A program made the translations under genes and the position numbers. A stretch of 64,000 nt of DNA from Glossina fuscipes (Eukaryota > Arthropoda > Insecta > Diptera > Glossinidae), in assembly GCF_014805625.2 (NCBI RefSeq), contig NW_023998415.1:13246960-13310959 (forward strand), read 5' to 3'. Of this stretch, positions 49,858 through 62,689 are shown piece after piece. Positions within the stretch are counted from its first letter, which is position 1. The number at the start of each line of letters is the position of its first letter. The notes beneath the pieces were generated by a model. The model did no database searches, was not told where the DNA came from, and saw only the letters and a list, made by a program, of their open reading frames with translations.

Positions 49858-50824
49858 CACATGCACACCTACATATATATATATTTTTTGGTTTATATAT
49901 ATATACACAGCCCTCAGGTGTACACCATTTTGATTAAATTTGTGTTTACTGTAAGAGAATTCGTATCCAAAGCCTTGCGGCGTGTATAGGCAAACTAAAA
50001 GAGAGAGAGAGAGAAAAAAAAAAAAGATAGAATGAACTCATTTCTCAAATTCTATCGTCATCGTCATCAGCAACCAACAACCGTTGTCATTTTTGCCTCC
50101 TACAATAACAACCAAACAAAATTCAACATAACATTCAATGTATCTATAATCCTTACTGTGCGTGTAAGTGATTTTGTAAAAGGGAAACACTGGCAATTTT
50201 ACAAGAGCTGTGGGTCTAAGCAAATATGGCGTCCAATCAGGCAAAAGGCCATAATTTGTGTTTTACCTTTAGGGGGCGACCAAGTTTTGACGGACTGATT
50301 CTCGCTCTCCAATGTAAGAAACAACCCAAGCTAAGTTTATAGAATAAATGAAGCCAACGATAATAACGCAACAACAAGATAGACAATACAATCATGCAGA
50401 AATGACAACAGCAACAACCAACAATAACAATGGTAAGCAAGTAAGAACGAACGCCTGACAAAATCATGTGTTTTAGAATGCAAAACTAATTGACTTGACA
50501 CTCAAGGCTAAATTGCAAACTACTAAGGCGCCATCTAAGGCATTAACAAGAAAACGTAGTGAATTTTCTCAGATGTTGTTACAATTTTCCGCTATCCGAA
50601 TAATAATGAAATTATTATCACATTTACTTTTAAGTAAAATTAAAAATCAATGACTTAAAATAAGGTTTTATTTGCTAAATAACTTTGTATTTGTTTCCTA
50701 AACAGAACAAACACAACTGGCCGAACAATAATAATCTTAAGACGATCAATACTACTAATACCACTAACTATCACAACGAGTACCCTACCCCACTACTATG
50801 AAGAACGTTTTCACTATCATTGCC

Positions 50825-50828
50825 ACTA

Positions 50829-50874
<46 letters not shown>

Positions 50875-50875
50875 T
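50825..50875. repeat. (ACT)n triplet repeat
   Basis: ACT units with CCA variants at both ends. The same motif recurs at 60302. Confidence 0.95.
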
Positions 50876-51294
50876 AATATCACCATCAAACTCCCTATCA
50901 ATCTTATCATAGTTTATTGTTAGCTGCTTAGTTGCTCTTAAATAAATATTTATTGTGTGTACCCATATTATATGCTTAATTATTTTTTAATTTATATATA
51001 TATATATATACTTTACTGAAATTTCTGCAAGCACACATACTTATTTTACATACCTACGCATATACTACGCAGGAACAAATAAACAAAAATATATACCTTG
51101 TTGAACGTTTTGTGGCCATAATTGTTTTCCAAGTTCTATTTGTTGTGTTTTTGCAAAAAGGAAATTTTTAGCGTAAAATTTCGAAGGCTTTCTCAATTAA
51201 CGAAATAACGAATTAATTGTTTTTAAAAGGGTATTTTTGGTTTTAGTAGCTACATATATGCGCATAAGCTAATGGCCTACATTCTGATATACGA

Positions 51295-51297
<3 letters not shown>

Positions 51298-51330
<33 letters not shown>
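51298..51330. repeat. (TA)n microsatellite
   Basis: Pure AT tract, then GCATATATGAGATATATAT. Confidence 0.95.
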
Positions 51331-51333
<3 letters not shown>

Positions 51334-52995
51334 TATATGAGATATATATATGAAAGATACGTGCATAAAGATAGCCACGTTCACTGACCACTTAAATGAA
51401 TTATTCGTCGCGTGACGTTGAAATCATTTCGCGGATTATGGACAAATAAATCGGAGGACAGACAAAGTTTCATGTATTCATGTATTATTTTCTTTTTTTC
51501 TTTTTTTTTTATATTCGAGAATGACATCTACTGGTTAATACAGTTACACTCGGTAAATAGTTCCCGTAATCGAGCAACTATAAAAACTGTTTTTTTATAT
51601 ATATATCTGTATGCGTACAACTTATGCGTATATTTTTTTTATTAAATTAATAAAACAATGTTTTTCAGGCGAAATATTTGAATGACTCAATCTATCAATG
51701 TTATCGTTCCTGCTGGCGTCATTTAAATCGAAAATGTAGTCAAGTTTTAATTAAAGTCACTTGGAATTGATGACAAAAGGAAAAAAGTAATTTTACCTTT
51801 AAGCTAAGCAAAAATGTTGCCAAAATTAAATGACCAAAGAACAGCTAAGATAGGTGAAAGCCTGTTCCAAATATGATCCAGAATAATGTTTTACATCGTG
51901 ATATAGGAAGTTTCGCGTATATACTGATCTAAAATGCAAAATTTATGTTCGTCTTCTACTCTCTTCTACTTTCAACATATATTGTTAGGAAAATCGCGCA
52001 TTTGCTAAAATCAGTTTGTCATACAACTAAGTGATTTTCTAAGAAGTAAAATACTTAATTTGCTAAAACCAAATGATTGATTCGGCGCCACAGCTGACAA
52101 CTTGTGAATAGATGAACAACAATTGCGATGAACATTTCACGCGTGAGAAGCGATTAGCATGAAAATGTCATAATGAAATTTGGTCAATAAAGTTGAATTG
52201 CATTATTCGAACGAACAAGATTACAAAGGGCGTTCTTATGAATGGTATATAAAATCTATGTTAACATAAAAATCATAGTTCAGTGGATATTATTAAACTT
52301 GGAAAGATTCGGTGAAAAACGTAAAACAGTCAGTTTACGTAACGCCTATCAGCTATGCTGGTATCTAACTGAACTAAAAAACGTTATTCTCCCATTTACC
52401 ATAGATGATGGATAGATGCATAGATGTATAATGGATTCAAACAACCAGTCCAAGTTTAACGATTTTGAGGTATAATTAAAGAAAGCCCCCACCTTTTATG
52501 GCATAGAAAATTCATTCCATCGTTCATTACATTACTTGTAGACTTGAGTTTTATTTTCTTTTATAGTTTTTCCGAAAAAAAGAAATTTATCTAAACAATA
52601 AAATCGAATTAATATTTATTGTTGTTTGCTAAACGCTCTGGAACTGGATTGCAGAAACCATTTTCATACCGGTTTACAAAATATAATAAAAACCACATAT
52701 GTTATCTCATATTTAAGTAAATTTATCGCAAAATTTTGGTATTCGATATTCAATAGGTAAGTGATCGTTTCAGTTTATATAGAAAGTGATGCTGGTACAA
52801 GTTTCCATTCAACAATCTAATATAAACGACAGTATCGAGCTTGATAAATGTTGAGCCATTTTGCATAATCATATAAACAATTCCTTGTAGGGCTTCATTA
52901 CTTAATCCTTGTTTGCCTGAAATTTATGAACTCCTCCCACACAATAGGGAAATACGTAGTTTCGTCTCTAATACATAAACGCACATACAGATGCA

Positions 52996-53024
52996 TACAC
53001 ACACACACACACACACACGCACAC
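52996..53024. repeat. (CA)n microsatellite
   Basis: CA tract with one CG variant. It encodes the Val/Cys repeats in the spurious minus-strand frames nearby. Confidence 0.95.
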
Positions 53025-53986
53025 GAGAAAGAGGAACGCTTGACCATAATGTATATTTGGTAAGGTGCGCCGAAACGTAGGTGAATGTTCTCGCTCGACC
53101 CAAACGTAACGCTGTGCAGGGAGAGACGCTAGCTGGAAGCAAATGAGAAGGAAATGAGGGTGGAGAAAAGAGGAAGTGCGAATACAATGGATAGTTCGGT
53201 AAGGACTCAACCCGCGCCAAATAATACCTATCGGCGATCTTGCGAAGGAAAGACGCCTGACTAGCGAATTGTAGATGCTGCTGGTACGGGTGCCTTTTAA
53301 GATTTCTATCTCTGTCACTGGCTCGCGCAACAAAAAAAAAAAACACATACGCATACAAATACGCATACAATACGTACATACACAAGAGAGTTAAAAGAGA
53401 AAGGCGATCCCGGGAATCTAAACTTGTACATATGTCCAGAGAGCATTCAAAGAAAGCGAAACATACATATATTTACACAAAACTTTAAAATTAATTATTA
53501 AAACGCAAAGCAACAATAATAATTATTATATTTTTCTAATACCGCGATAAACTATTGTACATGATATAGTGCGTGAATCGGTTTATGTGCGGAAAAATAT
53601 ATGCTAACTAGAGACTAACATATGCTGCTCTAGCTGTTTATAAATCAAAGATCAAAGCGTTAATTGAAGTGAATAGTCGAGGAAGCAATGGCTCCTTTCA
53701 CTTTCATTGCCTTGATTTAGATGGTAAGAAATAAATAAAGCTAAGGGTAATGTTTTGCTACGGTTGCGGTTAATTCATTAATTCACCCCCTTGAGGTTAT
53801 TAATTACATTGAACTTGATCTTCGTTCATTTACATTCAAGTTCACTGCAAACGTTCAAAAGATAAAACACAATTTTTTCTGACCTTTCCTTTAATTTATT
53901 AATAGATATATGAATAAAATCGCAATGTGTGTGCGCGTGACTAAATATTAGTATGTGTTTAATGCTTTTCAATCCATTCCTACAAT

Positions 53987-53990
<4 letters not shown>

Positions 53991-54022
<32 letters not shown>
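53991..54022. repeat. (TTA)n microsatellite
   Basis: About ten TTA units followed by T7. It may be an orphan tail of the AAT-tailed SINE family, though no SINE body is recognisable alongside. Confidence 0.9.
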
Positions 54023-54023
<1 letters not shown>

Positions 54024-54239
54024 TTTTTGTTTTTATTAGCTCCATTTTAGCAAATATATATCTCACTATGGATATATCTTGCGTTATATGTTAAACGTTC
54101 AGCATTGGTTTGTTTATACTCTTACGAGCAGGAAGGATTATACTTTTCTGGTAATTCAAGTTTTTCGTTTGGGAATTTATTGATTTATTGACTTTATCAT
54201 TTGATATATTATGTATATCATTATATATGTATGTTATCA

Positions 54240-54240
54240 T

Positions 54241-54277
<37 letters not shown>
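54240..54277. repeat. (TA)n-(TG)n microsatellite
   Basis: TA tract of about 23 bp continuing directly into TG repeats. Confidence 0.95.
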
Positions 54278-54656
54278 TTATGTATATATGGATACACATT
54301 TTTATGAATAAATTATATGTTATGAAGAAACACTTCTGAGCGCATAAGCAAAAAAACGTTACTTTAATTATTGTAGTAAACGTTAGAAAAATATTGTAAG
54401 TGAAACATACGGCCATCAAGTCACGATTTTGCGCAGCGCCGTCTCATCACTGTTCCTTTGTTATACAATACTACACTGAGCTATGTATTCTGTTCTGTTG
54501 TTCAATAACAATACAGTCTATGATATTTTCTTTTTTTTTTTTTTTTCTTGTTTTTTTAATTTTTTTATTAGCTATGGTACAGCTAATCTAAGAGAGCAGG
54601 ATAGTGACATGTACACTACAAAATTGGGAGCAAACACAAACATTTTGGAGGAAAAC

Positions 54657-54680
54657 AAAAAAAAAAAAAAAAAAAAAAAA
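54657..54680. repeat. poly(A) tract
   Basis: 24 A residues. No retroelement body was recognised upstream. Confidence 0.85.
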
Positions 54681-56059
54681 CAGAGAACATTCATATATTT
54701 AATCTTAATTAAGAAGGCGGTTACAAATTAAAATTAAACATGGTCTTGTTTCGACTTGAATTGAAGATAATCTATGCGAGAAGTTAGCTATTTTTCTATT
54801 TATTATATCGACTTCATTTCTCATCGACTTGTTATCGCTATCGGAATATTTTACCAAAGTCTTGAAATTAAAAAATCACTTTGGCTTTTTCCTACGAACT
54901 TTTCTTACTACTACTAGCATCGAAAAAGGAAATCATTTCGTCCTAGATTTGTGGCCACCGAGGAGGCGGTTGAATTTGTGATTGGTGTAGCTAGTAAGAA
55001 ATGTTCGCTTTAAATTGACTAAAATCGATTAGATGTTAAGACACAACTGAACCAAACGCAAATCAATCGAAGAAAATTAACAATTTTCGGTTCTTAGTTC
55101 ATAACTGGAAAGTAAGGCTTTATTTTTGCGATCAACAAGATCATATTCTCTAAAGCTTTCCAATTAAATTGCCTCATGAAACGGTTGAGTGAAGAACTTC
55201 TGCGTAACGTATACATTTAAAGTCCTTCGTCTCCTACATCATATGAAAATCGAGCTTAAAACAAGTTTGATACTAGTCCGCAAGCTCAACACATAGGCTG
55301 TACAAACATATCTTTGTAGCATATTACAATTACATATCAAAAAAAAAAAAAAAAAAAATGTATGCCTTGCGTTTTTTTTGATGAGAATTTCAGATGAGAA
55401 ACGGGCTTAGCTTGAGCTGAGACGGAAAACGCCTGCCAGATAATGTCTACTGTTTCGGCTGCAGATCAGATCTATTCGGTCCAATAAGATTAATTCGATT
55501 ACACGCTAAAAGCTTTTCCCTTCAGACCATAACAAATCAAATAATAACAATTTTCTTCCGGTGCATTTTATTTATATATGTATGAATATAACAGCAAAAA
55601 AAATAAAAAAAAATAAAAATAAAAATCCCATTTTTTTACATGCGCATGTACACAAACCCACAAAGAAGCTAACTGGCATACTGCATAAACACTTGTACGT
55701 GTACCTTTGATCTTAGGTGAGTTGCTGATATCTCAGTATATAAAAAATTGATTCAAAAAAACACGATTAACTAAGGCAAAGAGAAAGAAGAAGAAAAAGA
55801 AGAAAAAAAAAAAAAAAACGTTTACAATAATAGTAACAACAGGCAGTTATAACAAAAATTCTCAAATATGAAAATAAAGCCAAGAATGCATTGTAAATTG
55901 CTTGTATTTACAACAAGTTGACCATGGGACGAAAGGAATTTGTTTCCCTCGCCTATGAGGTTTACACGATTAAACATTTGCCTGTAAAAATAATATAATA
56001 AAGTCAAACTTATAAACATTGCATTGCAATTAGTTAAGCATGAAACAACAATAAAAACA

Positions 56060-56080
56060 ACAACAACAACAACAACAATT
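56060..56080. repeat. (AAC)n microsatellite at the edge of the LINE relic
   Basis: About seven CAA units, some 20-30 bases from the last recognisable LINE coding sequence. Confidence 0.9.
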
Positions 56081-56089
56081 GAACGTTAG

Positions 56090-57970
56090 GTAACTGTCAA
56101 TGTTAAATAAACAACAATAATACGAAAGAAAACACCAAAAAGGCGAACGAAATAATAGAAATAACTCGAGAAATTTCCATGAACCGTCAAAACTTGAGTT
56201 AACGAAAAATTTACTTCTTCGTATTTTGCTCTCCACTGTTTATTCAATATTTTGGGATAAGGGTGTAGATCCATTTTTCTTTTTTTGAGTCGCTTTCCAA
56301 ACGCTGTTGCCACTTCGTTAATACATTCGGTCCGATAGTTCTTCTTTACTTTGCGAACGTTATCACCTTCTTCGACTGCTCTTCCCTCTTTTTCCCCATT
56401 GTGGACATATTGACAACGTTCCTGCCACCACCAATTGACGCAACAGACGCTGCAGATGTGCGATATCATTCGCAGTATACAAAGCCTTTGAAGTATTTCT
56501 AGCTTACGTAGAAAATGTTTTGCTTTGCATTGCTTTTTGGGTTCATATGAGCGCGGCATACATCATTTTTCGCATAACCTACGCTTCAATAGAAATTTCC
56601 GCCTGACCTGCTTTGGTCCATTCATATTTGGCATTATTCTGCATAAATTAGTTGTGATTGCCAAACGTGCGTGGTCCGTGACTTTCTTTATACGTTACGC
56701 AAAAGTTCATTTCATATCTAACTGTATTCGAAGAAATTTGAGGAGAGGCATCATGCTGAATTCAGTATGACGCCTATCAAAGTCTATTTCCGATATTTAG
56801 AGTAACCTTTCATCCGTCATTGGTATTGCTTCATTTTGTTCTGCGGCAAGTTTATCTTCCACCTTTGGAACCCTTAATTTGTACGATTGACGCTATTATC
56901 TGCGACGATCTCTATAGATGCATCCTTGTGATAGCCTTGCGGTAATCGTGTGGTCTGCAATGCCATCGTGTTTGTTATAGTGACGATTTCTATCTTGCAA
57001 ATAGTCATCAATCTCTCTAATTAGTCACCTACGTAGGTCTAGGGACAAATTGGTCTATAAAAGGGCGAGTTATGTAGCGGAACGCGGCAACTTTGAAGCC
57101 TTAGTGACAAATATTTTCTTGGTTTTCAGATTTCGAATTCGCTGATCATGTTTCATAGTAAAACTCTAGCCAAATTTATTTTAGCCCCAGATCATTGCTT
57201 TGTTTTTAGAAACAATTACACACACATTTTCCTGCTGATTACTTTGTACGGCAAACCCCGTAGATTTTTATTTATCTCCTTCGATGCTTGTCTGCATCAT
57301 TCTAGCTGACTGCTTTCTATTGCTGCTCTGGGAGATTTGCGTGTCCTTCTATCGCACTCAAGCTCGGTTATGTTTCCTCCGCTCTTTGTAGCTTGCTTTT
57401 TGACCTTTCGGTATTTCATGACCATTTCGCCATAAGTTCCCTCTTTTTTTTTGCCTATTTTTTTATTTCTTGCATTGCTTTGTTCCCTATATTGAAGATG
57501 ATATATTTGTGATGGCTAAACATTTTATTTTTTACATAGTTCCGAAACGGTGATAGTATCTACGATTGTATTCGCCTTTGAAAAGATGAGAAAGAGCCGG
57601 CATTTAATACGAAGAATATGTCTAGTGATGCGACCATTTCGACTACAGTGCGTTATCAATTTGAATTTTTTCATGTCGCTCTGATGATTTGCTGTTAACA
57701 TTATGTGAAAACGTTCTTGACGTGCTCTTTCAATACTGCTAGGCTCTATCTACGCACGATGAGAAGTAATAGCTATCCCTCCCGCTTCATCCAAAACAAA
57801 AATTTTATATTTGTTCCGTTTACTTTTCTAAATTCGAGCTTAGTGTTCTTCATATATGTAAACGCTTTGCGTGGGACCAAGCAGCGCCTTCTAGTTTTGC
57901 ATAAGCCTCGCTAAGTAATATAATGTCCGCAATTTTTTCGATCGCTGCTTGCATCATTTAAAATTTGGAC
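56090..57970 (-). mobile_element. R1-clade LINE relic, ORF2 part
   Basis: On the minus strand several landmarks of an R1-type ORF2 appear in order. These are an apurinic-endonuclease start (IEKIADIILLSEAYAKLEG, 57888-57945), a pre-RT linker (EINKNLRGLPYKVISRKM, 57226-57280), an RT block (DYLQDRNRHY, 56976-57010) leading to a corrupted GVPQGS box (ARLSQGC), a thumb segment (ITTNLCRIMPNMNGPKQVRR, about 56600-56655), and a C-terminal part (NWWWQERCQ at 56409-56440, then NFSLTQVLTVHGNF at 56171-56212). Intact ORF2 is about 1,000 residues; here about 1.9 kb remains, with the palm region and its YADD box missing and the final zinc knuckle absent. Stops and frameshifts abound. The longest surviving frame, 157 codons at 56086-56559, is this C-terminal part. 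Confidence 0.8.
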
Positions 57971-59200
57971 TTCTTTACCTGCTTTAATTTTTATTTTGCC
58001 GCACTTTGCCGCATACTGGACTTGGCATAAACTGGTTTGTATCTATTGCTGCTTTCTCTGCGCAAACAGCGTCTAATTTGTGCGTTCTGTGTCTTTGGGT
58101 CCGTCGTTTCCACATCTTATGTATAGTGAACGGCGTGTCATACCGTGGCCATCTCTTACCAAATGTCTTGCCTCTAAGTATCGGAAGCATAATTTCCTAG
58201 TTTCTTTTTTCCTGATGCGACATCAGACCCTCTACCGTGTCCGATTCGCCTAATACTTTTATTATTATTATTATTATTATTACTGTTATTATTATCATTA
58301 TTATTATTTGTGTCTTTTTGATTAGTTCGTGTACGAATTAGTTTTCGTATAAGATCTGCAGTTCATATTTTCTCGCAATAACTGTTTGTCTCATTATGTG
58401 TTACAGTAATTTTGTAGCCTACTAGCTTGGTCGTCTCCTCTTTTTAGTTGGACTACAAAATCAGGAGCCTGCTTTGCATTGACTCCTCCATCACTATGGT
58501 TACGACGGTTGGACATCTCTGGGCTGAATGGCTATGCGTTTCTCCAGATCGTCACGGTTTTTCACGGTTTGCCAACCTTTCTATTTTGTTTTTTTGTTGT
58601 TGTTGTATCTTTTTGGTTATTTTTCCTTTTCTTTAATGCGATTCGATTTTCTCCTTTTATTGGTTCAGTATATGAAGTGTTCTTTCGTTAGGTGCTGTTA
58701 CAGTATACAGTGAACATACTCGACTACAATCGAAATATTCTCCTTCGGGATTTCTACTGCTACCGCCAGAAAGTTTATAGCTATGACTTTCCTATTTTTC
58801 GCGAACTCTTGGTACAATGCCATAACTTGCCTCACGTTATCTCGATTGATTTTGTATACATTTCTATCGTCAGCCATTACCGCCGTTATAGAGTTTAGTT
58901 TGCACCCCAATTGAATGAATGCCTGTTGCGCGTCCTGCTTCAGTCTGTTAAGGCATTCTCCGTTTATTGTTACGTCAGCTTTTTCCACATTTAATGCGTT
59001 TGCATTTGTTCTACTTGGTGGTGTTCGCATCACGCTTGTGTTTTTGGCAAGCAGGTTGCCGATTGCGTTACTGGCCATTTTGCTGTTCATTGCTTTTTCA
59101 TTGTAGTTAATTTTACTTGTTGTAGTGGTCATCCTTACGGTTGATGGAATTTTTATTATTAACATTGTTTTTTCATTTATTACGATGACCGTCATTACGC
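57971..59200 (-). mobile_element. R1-clade LINE relic, ORF1 (gag-like) part
   Basis: A 165-codon frame on the minus strand (59195 to 58698) has normal composition with a charged, Gln/Asn-rich, helix-like region (RLKQDAQQAFIQLGCKLNSI). Further on, at 58080-58191, CFRYLEARHLVRDGH then RRSLYIRCGNDG fits the tandem CCHC zinc knuckles that end LINE ORF1 proteins. Several metal ligands are replaced: Cys to Tyr, Gly to Arg, Cys to Gly. ORF2 begins just after it, as expected. An (ATT)n tract at 58258-58309 sits between the N-terminal frame and the knuckles. ORF1 proteins bind LINE RNA; this copy cannot make one. Confidence 0.7.
58258..58309. repeat. (ATT)n microsatellite inside the LINE relic
   Basis: ATT units with ACTG, ATC and TTG interruptions, on the LINE sense strand (AAT)n. 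It lies within the ORF1 region, so it arose or expanded after or together with the LINE insertion. Confidence 0.9.
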
Positions 59201-59820
59201 TATTTCTTGTTGTTTGATTGTTTATACATGTGTCTGTATGTCCTATATCCCTGCCAATTTCCTATGTCCTATGCTCTGCCTATGTTCTACGCCTATGTTC
59301 TTTGCGCTGAGCCTATGCGTAGAGCTATGCTTGCACCTGTGCTTGCGACTACATGCTTACAACTAGAAGGCGAAAGGATTGTTATTAAGAAATTGAATAC
59401 GATTGTTTAGATATACAGAATAGCAAATCCATAGGTATCGAGTTAAGCGTTAGGGTCCAACAATTGAAACAATTCAAAATTCAAATTTCAATATTATCGT
59501 TTATGAGTTTTGTCAATTTGATGCCATCTCTTTTCTAAGCGTTTTCTTGCGTATAGGTCACATTTTATATATAAAAATAATTTTCATTTAATTAACGGTC
59601 TTAACTTTCAAATTAGTTTTTGACGGCATTAACTTGTTTTAGTTGTGCATTAAGCTCTGCTGTCGACTTATGGTACCTTTAACTTAACTATTAATTCATT
59701 ACTTACGTACACTCATGTTCAGATTGAATGTTGTTGTCATTTACGTAAGCTAATCATAAGCATACGCATACGTAAGCATATATATACAGCTAATCAAGCA
59801 GTGACAAACAGTGAGAGAGT

Positions 59821-59852
59821 GGACAGACAGATAGACAGACAGATAGACAGAC
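59821..59852. repeat. (GACA/GATA)n microsatellite
   Basis: GACAGACAGATA units in tandem. This is a GTCY-type motif, but no mini-me core was recognised beside it. Confidence 0.85.
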
Positions 59853-60301
59853 TCACAGCTAGATATATGAACAATTAAGCCAGTTAATTAATAAATTGTC
59901 ATCCCACTAAACTATTATTATTGTTTTACTAGTTTTATGACGTTTTATTTCTAACTTTCCTTAGCGGTCAGCAGCGGCTTGTTAGAATATGTTATTTACA
60001 ATATTTTCTAACCAGTCTGTTAGCTAGCGAAACACCAACCGTGCTTATGCATTAAACAATATTTACAATTGTCGTCGTCGTCGTTGCGGTCGTTGTCACT
60101 GTTGTCGCCGTCATCGTCGCCATCACATATTATTCTTGTTTTAACAATTACACCGTGGGCTGCTCTGTGGGGTTCGTTTGTTAAAAATGAAGGTCAACTA
60201 TTTGCTTACTAATCGCTTTTATTGCCAGCACAATGTCCGTCCAAATATATGATTGTAACCACAAACAATAGTCGCTACTATATATACTATATTGATTATT
60301 G

Positions 60302-60339
<38 letters not shown>

Positions 60340-60352
60340 GCTAGTAGTAGTA
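60302..60352. repeat. (ACT)n with terminal inverted (AGT)n
   Basis: Thirteen ACT units end in GCTAGTAGTAGT, so the tract can fold back: nine-base arms ACTACTACT and AGTAGTAGT around GCT. Confidence 0.95.
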
Positions 60353-60909
60353 CAACTTGTTGATGTTATGCCTGCTGGTTGGTTAAGTTTACGTTTGACA
60401 TTTGGCGAAAATGCTTTGTTGCACTCGCGTACTATTAAAAGCTAACAAACCTAAAATACTTTGTTTACCTTCCACTTAACAGCAAATCGCACAACCAAAC
60501 ATAACAACGTTTAGTTCAATCATATATCCATCCGTTCATTTCATATATTTTTTATATGTATGTGTATATGCATATATGTATGACTGTTCATATTATAAAC
60601 TGATCACTGATAATGTTTGCTATGAACATATTAACTCTAACTGGTTATTGTTGTTAATGTTGTTGTTGGATTTGAAAGAGATTTGATATTTATCTATTTT
60701 TTTATTTTTTTTTATTTTTTTTTTTTTTAATGCTTTTCTCTTATTTGGTCTTGACATTGTCTGTCTGTAAAATATGGCAGACAGATATTTGTTGTGCGGC
60801 ATTTACTTAGATTTATATTATGTTGAAAATGTAGCTATTGCCGCGTAAGCAGTTATTATTTCATATTCAACTTTATAATGTCATGATGTTGTTTTTGTTT
60901 TTTGCTTTG

Positions 60910-60935
60910 TTTTTTTTTTTTTTTTTTTTTTTTTT
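60910..60935. repeat. poly(T) tract
   Basis: 26 T residues after several shorter T runs. Confidence 0.9.
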
Positions 60936-61946
60936 GTTATTATGTAACACCTTTACAGTCAAGGTTGAAATTATTATAATAATAATGTATATATAAATAC
61001 TTTCTTTAACTATTAACAAATGATTGCAAATTTTTTTTCTATTACTTTTTTTTTTTTTGCTGTCTCAGACAGCAGCCCGCTTTGAACCAAACATAAGCTT
61101 ATAGGCGGATTTGTTGCTTTTCTAGAGCTATTTTTAATTTCATACAAGTAGTTGCAGGAGATTTATTTAATTTTATTTAAAACATTATATACATAGTAAT
61201 TATGATTAAAGAACTAAAAAAACCTTGATTCGAACCACTCTTAAGAAGTCAAATAATTGAAGAGCAAATAATAGACTGGCTCGCCCTTCCCTTATCATGC
61301 CTACAACTCCTTTACTGCATGAATAGCAAAAGTCTTAGGGCTCTCAACAAGATATTGATCGGAATCTCATTCCCGAGTACCATTTGTTTTTCAACTAATC
61401 TTTTCTGGTATTATATGCTATTGAAAACTTCATCTGATTCCTGTTTATGACATTTAAAAATTGGCTGTGATTTCAACTATAGTGGAAAGGTTCCATCATT
61501 ATCACCATCGTCATCATCACAAGCCAGAAAACCTAATAAATTTCTTATTGGCTTTATGTCGGCTCTCTGTACGCGAATAATAAGTGCAAACAAACAGGTA
61601 TATACTTAAATAATAAAATAGAATAAGTTTAATGCAAGCGCAATCCTGAGGAAGTGGGAATTAAATAAAGAGAAAGAAAACAACATTTTTTTCGGTCCTT
61701 AAATTAAAATTACTGCAACATTAGAAATGAGATAAAACCGTGCTCTTAAAATAACACGAAAATATTCATTGTATGAAGAGAAATGAATGTTTCAAAGAAT
61801 TACCAAAAAAAAAAAACTATAAAGAATTCTTTGATAAACTACTGACTGCAAAGGAAGAGAGAAAAGACGACAATAACTTAAATCTATATTAAAGAGACCA
61901 TCCTATGAACCTATGGAAAAAGAAAAGTCAAACGTTTCGAAAAAAA

Positions 61947-61970
61947 AATAATAATAATAATAATAATAAA
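61947..61970. repeat. (AAT)n microsatellite
   Basis: Seven to eight AAT units after A8. Confidence 0.9.
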
Positions 61971-62329
61971 ATTTCTGTATAAAGTCAACTGTCGATATAC
62001 ACGACGATTGTAATGTAAAGACATTACTACCGCACTTTATATAAATTAGGGTAATAAACTCTTGAAAAGCATTTGTAAATATATGCAATGAAAATGAATG
62101 GTGACTAGATGGGCATGAAAAAAATAAGAAATAATTTTATGGAAATTTATATATGGTGTATGGTGTATCTATTGTCGCTTATGAGCTACGAGCAAAAGAC
62201 ATGGAAAGAAAATGTGTTCTCAGTTTTGATTGTACGGACACGCAGATATCGTGAGCGTGTCTCTTGATTGGTTTGGATCAATTTAAAATTCCAATTGCCA
62301 ATTTGTGGGCGATATCATTGGCACAATTG

Positions 62330-62462
62330 GACAGACGAACTGACGGACATAGGCAAGTGCATTCCGAATTTCGAAACTGGCCAAGAATTTACATACTTTG
62401 TGGGGTTTTTAAACCTTCCTTCTACGCGGCATAACGGAATTGAAAGGAAATTACAATTTTGA
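62330..62462 (+). repeat. mini-me/DINE-like repeat copy
   Basis: GGACAGACGAACTGACGGAC (62328-62347) is followed by a core (CATTCCGAATTTCGAAACTG), then a segment ending TTTGTGGGGTTTTTAAACCT TCCTTCT. This is the same order as in the neighbouring copy at 62690 and the copy at 8015. An open frame across it is incidental. Confidence 0.55.
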
Positions 62463-62689
62463 TACACTAAAATATTGGGCGGGCGTTGTCCCATTTTTTC
62501 CCATTTTCGTACAAGTATCGTAGCATCGTCCATAGAATGAATATATGTTTAAATTTTTTTAGATTTATTTGCTATAATTTATGAGTAGTGAATAAAAAAT
62601 CAATTTCTTGTTCCTTTTGAAAAACAGACATGCTCCCAGTTTACGTGGGACTGTAGGCGTATCCCTCAACTGATCTAACCTATTTTCAA

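Larger units (their letters stand above)
45166..56089. other. Long microsatellite-rich stretch
   Basis: No gene is supported in about 11 kb. Overlapping minus-strand frames of 188, 133 and 115 codons at 48756-49609 and of 153 and 132 codons at 52924-53385 run through CA, TA and GGAT repeats and show no domain. A 73-codon plus-strand frame at 47696-47917 and an 88-codon one at 50032-50298 have ordinary composition but no motif. The segment 45300-45660 is less AT-rich and may be an element scrap. Confidence 0.6.
59201..62329. other. AT-rich stretch with microsatellites
   Basis: A degenerate CCTATG repeat at 59236-59335 follows the LINE edge. Beyond that are only simple repeats and unassigned AT-rich DNA. 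No gene is supported. Confidence 0.6.

Noticed and set aside
52924..53385. Two overlapping minus-strand frames of 153 and 132 codons.
   Set aside because: Ends are translated CA and TACG repeats; the 300-bp middle has no motif, and both frames being open argues against either being coding.
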